Assembly (NCBI GenBank): GCA_034428935.1
Contig: DAOUHB010000154.1
Coordinates: 1-8,424, forward strand
Source: JAAYZQ01 sp034428935
Lineage (GTDB): Bacteria; Chloroflexota; Anaerolineae; JAAYZQ01
Length of the DNA: 8,424 nucleotides
Direction of reading: 5' to 3'
In this document: in pieces, positions 6,040 to 8,424 of the stretch
Layout: every line of letters begins with the position of its first letter
Position numbering within the stretch: the stretch's first letter is position 1
Position numbers and translations under genes: made by a program
The notes under the pieces: generated by a model
The model's database searches: none
What the model was told of the DNA's origin: nothing
Seen by the model: the letters and a program-made list of their open reading frames with translations, nothing else

Positions 6040-8295
6040 CTACATGAGCGGGTCCATGGAGAGTGCCGGGTGTCCTGTCTCTTCCAGGTAAGCCAGCACT
6101 TCCTCTTCCGTGGTCGCCACACGCTCGTCGGCGATCTTGTCGATGAGGTCGGGATCGCCAGCGCGGATGGCGGCTTCCTTCAACTCTTCGGCCATGCTTT
6201 CTTTCAAGAAGCTGGACATCCACACGATGCGCGGCAGGCCGCCATCGGCGCGGATGAACTTCTGGCTGGTAATAAAGTACTTGCCGTGGCCCATGACGCC
6301 GGGCGTCTGCAGGCCGCCGCCGGCCATGCCCGCCAGGGTGCTGAAGGTCATGCCCGCCGGGGTCATGCTCGGATCCTCGCGGCTGACGATCATGAAGCCG
6401 TTGCACAAGGGCAGGATCATCATGATGCATTCGAAGCAGCCGCAGGAGGTCATGGGCGTCTCCATGATAGAATACATGGTGACGCTTTCCACGCTGCCGT
6501 GGGAGGCCTGCTGCACAAACTCGTTGACGTTGTCGAACACGCCGGTCCAATCGTTCAGCGCCCGACCCTTCTTGATGGGCTGGTTCGGGCCGGTGGGGTT
6601 GATCTGGTAGCTTGCCTTGCAGTCGAGCCAGTTGTACGCGCCGCACAGGCCCAGCCGCTCGGGGCTGACCACGCAGACGTGATCGGGCGCAAAGCTCTGG
6701 CACAGCGTGCAGGAGTAGAACTCGTCGACTGACTCGTCGGTCATGGCCGCCAGGCGCTGGTTGCGATAGTTGTAAGCCGCCCGGGCCTTGTCCAGCCACT
6801 CGGCGTGCAGGGCCGGGTCAGTGACGATCTTGACCTGGACCTTGTCGACGATGGCGCCAAAGTCCGCGTGCAAACGGGCGTAGAGGATCTCGCCAAAGTG
6901 CTTCAGGTCAAAGCCCTTGTCCACGGCCGCTTTACTGATGCGGATCCAGGTAATGTCGCGCTGGCCGATGTGCTGGATGCCGCTGGCGCCGTTGACAAAG
7001 TAGTGGATCTGGCGCTCGAGGACGGGCTCAAAGTCTTCCTGCATCTTGCGCCCGGCGACCTGAACGATGATGGCCATGTCCATGGCGCCCTCGGCCGGGA
7101 CGTCCTCAAAGCCGGGTCCTACGACCTCGATCTTGTGGTCCTCGACATCGTCCATGTCGGCCATGTGCAGGTACTCGAAGCAGCGGGAGTACTTGCCGCC
7201 GAATTCGACGCGCATGTCCGCCTTGCGCACCCTCTCGCCCTCGAAGGCAGAGCCGTAGGGCACAGGGATGGGGACCTCGGTGATCTTGATCTTGACGCCG
7301 CGGACCTCAATGGCCCTCTGCACGAAGCGGGCTGCCCTTTCCGCGTCGTCGGCGCCTTCGATGTCGTCCCACGGCAGGGAGATGACGTGCTCGTAGGGCG
7401 TGATGCCCGTGGGCCGGATCTCGGGGATGATCGTGTCGGCCAGCACCGGGAAGCCGTATGTGATGGCGCCTGCGGCATTGGCGTACTTCAGGTCATCGAC
7501 CTCACCCAGGGCGACGGCAAAGGCAAAGACGCGATACTTGTTGTAGAGCAAGATGTCGCGAGACTGCCCACCCTTCATACCGCCAAAGGTCAGGGCCGAG
7601 CGAGTGGCAAAGCCGAGGGGGTAGACCGTGGACACGGTGTCCAGGCCAAAGGGCACGATGTAGGTGTCGTAGCCCATTTCCACGCCCTCTTCCATGAGCT
7701 GGTGGATAATGCTCCGGCCGTTGACGTTGCCGCTCAGGAAGATGAGGATGTTGCGCTGCTGAAGCTGGCGAACCAACTCCACGGCGGCCTGGTTGGTGCG
7801 CGCCGCGCCGATGATGGCCGCAAATCCGGGCATGCGGCCGTCCACCAACTGAATGCCCCAGCTTCGGAGCTGGATGTCGTCGATGGGGCCGTTGAGGTGG
7901 CCGTTCCCGGGGGCGCTGGTGCCGGTCAGCTCCAGGCCGGGCAATTTCTGGGGCTCTTGCCCATAGGCAAAGCGCAAGCCCATGATGCCCTCTTCGGCCA
8001 GGAGGGTTGCCACGCCGGCATCCAGGGTCTCACCCAGGTAGGGTACCCATGTCTGGCCGGGTGGTGGGTTGTGGAGCAGCGTCTTGCAGTGCTCCAGGAC
8101 GGGCTTCAGGTCGCGGATGGTCTCGACCTTCATGCCGGTATAGCCCAGGATGGTGGGCAAGAAATAGGCCGTGTTGGTGAATCCGACCTTCGTGTCCGGG
8201 CCGAGTTCCTGCGTCGCCTTGTTCAAGGACGCGTCGAACTCCTGGACAATCAGACTGGCACCACGCAGTGCTCGGGTGGCGATGTATCTGGACAT
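6040..8295 (-). CDS. acsB: Acetyl-CoA synthase (CODH/ACS complex subunit)
   Basis: AcsB condenses a methyl group from CoFeSP, CO from CO dehydrogenase and coenzyme A into acetyl-CoA. At 751 residues it is slightly longer than the 729-residue Moorella protein, and it has the full N-terminal domain (about 1-330) that docks the CODH subunit and is absent from archaeal CdhC. The A-cluster ligands are intact. C529, C532, C541 and C551 (FYSCTLCQSFAP then HVC and GLCG) and the CGC motif C618-G619-C620 (MTSCGCFE) match Moorella C506, C509, C518, C528, C595 and C597 with a constant offset of 23. The middle domain has AFEGERVRKADM (350-361) and GRKMQEDFEPVLERQIH (415-431). The C-terminus has GMTFSTLAGM (648-657) and ends GHPALSMDPLM. 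AAGGAG (8305-8310) lies 9 bases before the ATG. Extra cysteines C559 and C623 flank the cluster motifs. The previous gene ends 18 bases upstream, so acsB is not the first gene of its transcript. Confidence 0.97.
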   Translation of the reverse strand: MSRYIATRALRGASLIVQEFDASLNKATQELGPDTKVGFTNTAYFLPTILGYTGMKVETIRDLKPVLEHCKTLLHNPPPGQTWVPYLGETLDAGVATLLAEEGIMGLRFAYGQEPQKLPGLELTGTSAPGNGHLNGPIDDIQLRSWGIQLVDGRMPGFAAIIGAARTNQAAVELVRQLQQRNILIFLSGNVNGRSIIHQLMEEGVEMGYDTYIVPFGLDTVSTVYPLGFATRSALTFGGMKGGQSRDILLYNKYRVFAFAVALGEVDDLKYANAAGAITYGFPVLADTIIPEIRPTGITPYEHVISLPWDDIEGADDAERAARFVQRAIEVRGVKIKITEVPIPVPYGSAFEGERVRKADMRVEFGGKYSRCFEYLHMADMDDVEDHKIEVVGPGFEDVPAEGAMDMAIIVQVAGRKMQEDFEPVLERQIHYFVNGASGIQHIGQRDITWIRISKAAVDKGFDLKHFGEILYARLHADFGAIVDKVQVKIVTDPALHAEWLDKARAAYNYRNQRLAAMTDESVDEFYSCTLCQSFAPDHVCVVSPERLGLCGAYNWLDCKASYQINPTGPNQPIKKGRALNDWTGVFDNVNEFVQQASHGSVESVTMYSIMETPMTSCGCFECIMMILPLCNGFMIVSREDPSMTPAGMTFSTLAGMAGGGLQTPGVMGHGKYFITSQKFIRADGGLPRIVWMSSFLKESMAEELKEAAIRAGDPDLIDKIADERVATTEEEVLAYLEETGHPALSMDPLM

Positions 8296-8313
8296 TGATA
8301 CCTTCTCCTTCGT

Positions 8314-8424
8314 CTATTCCGCAGCAGCCTGCGTGTAGGCCTTGCGGCTGTAAAGGTTCCGCTCTTCCGGCGGCACAGCAAAGAACCCGGCCAACGGTGT
8401 GTCGCCACTCTCGCCAAAGCGGGT
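8314..8424 (-). CDS. C-terminal end of an unidentified protein (runs off right edge)
   Basis: An open frame enters from the right edge and ends with TAG at 8314-8316, 18 bases before the acsB start. Its 36 visible residues include GFFAVPPEERNLYSRKAYT and finish QAAAE. The close spacing, same strand and matching GC-rich codon use mark it as the preceding gene of the operon. I do not recognise the family from this tail. The CO dehydrogenase catalytic subunit (acsA/cooS) precedes acsB in several acetogens and is a candidate on context only; another Wood-Ljungdahl gene or a maturation factor is equally possible. Confidence 0.6.
   Translation of the reverse strand, partial: TRFGESGDTPLAGFFAVPPEERNLYSRKAYTQAAAE

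Noticed and set aside
5870..6091. 73-codon plus-strand open frame in the acsB-acsD spacer
   Set aside because: It starts inside a hairpin arm, overlaps the end of acsB, and has neither a clear ribosome site nor a recognisable sequence.
5777..6799. Minus-strand open frame running from inside acsB through the acsB-acsD spacer
   Set aside because: Most of it is a shifted reading of acsB. The spacer part contains a 29-codon ORF starting MSLAAGYVRS, but its ATG lies in the loop of the 13-bp hairpin and I see no credible separate gene.
6805..8298. 497-codon open frame on the plus strand, antisense to acsB
   Set aside because: It mirrors a confidently identified GC-rich gene, its translation is low-complexity (rich in Val, Asp, Gly and His) with no recognisable domain, and it is explained by codon bias on the true strand.
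1..8424. CRISPR array, tRNA, rRNA or insertion sequence
   Set aside because: I found no regularly spaced repeats, no tRNA-like cloverleaf, no rRNA stretches and no transposase. Nearly all bases are accounted for by the acs genes and short spacers.

Overview
The window holds most of a bacterial carbonyl-branch Wood-Ljungdahl (reductive acetyl-CoA) operon, read entirely from the minus strand. In transcription order (right to left) it contains: the last 36 residues of an unidentified protein, acsB (acetyl-CoA synthase), a 274-bp spacer rich in hairpins, acsD and acsC (small and large subunits of the corrinoid/iron-sulfur protein, CoFeSP), acsV (reductive activator of CoFeSP), acsE (methyltetrahydrofolate:CoFeSP methyltransferase), and a strong rho-independent terminator. 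After the terminator, a separate minus-strand gene with its own near-consensus sigma-70 promoter starts and runs off the left edge. It encodes a lipoprotein.

The genes form one biochemical unit. AcsE takes the methyl group from methyl-tetrahydrofolate and places it on the cobalamin of AcsC/AcsD. AcsV uses ATP and a low-potential electron to rescue CoFeSP when cobalt has oxidised to Co(II). AcsB joins the methyl group, CO and coenzyme A into acetyl-CoA on its nickel-iron-sulfur A-cluster. All the key ligands are visible: the six A-cluster cysteines of AcsB, the four [4Fe-4S] cysteines of AcsC, the four [2Fe-2S] cysteines of AcsV, and the pterin-site Asp/Asn residues of AcsE. The set therefore looks functional. 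Not present in the window are the CO dehydrogenase catalytic subunit (acsA/cooS), the nickel-insertion ATPase (cooC/acsF) and the methyl-branch genes. At least the CO dehydrogenase would be expected nearby, most likely to the right.

The organism is an anaerobic, high-GC bacterium. AcsB carries the long N-terminal domain of the bacterial form, which archaeal CdhC lacks. The lipoprotein start, with an LAAC lipobox followed by a long Thr/Pro/Ala-rich linker, is a style common in Chloroflexota. An Anaerolineae-like or related Chloroflexota genome is my best guess, but it is an inference from style and not a phylogenetic result.

This is a known system, and I do not see a previously undescribed one. 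The points that merit a second look are the roughly 45-residue insertion near the C-terminus of AcsE, the strong hairpins in the acsB-acsD spacer, a possible internal promoter before acsD, and the unidentified protein end upstream of acsB.
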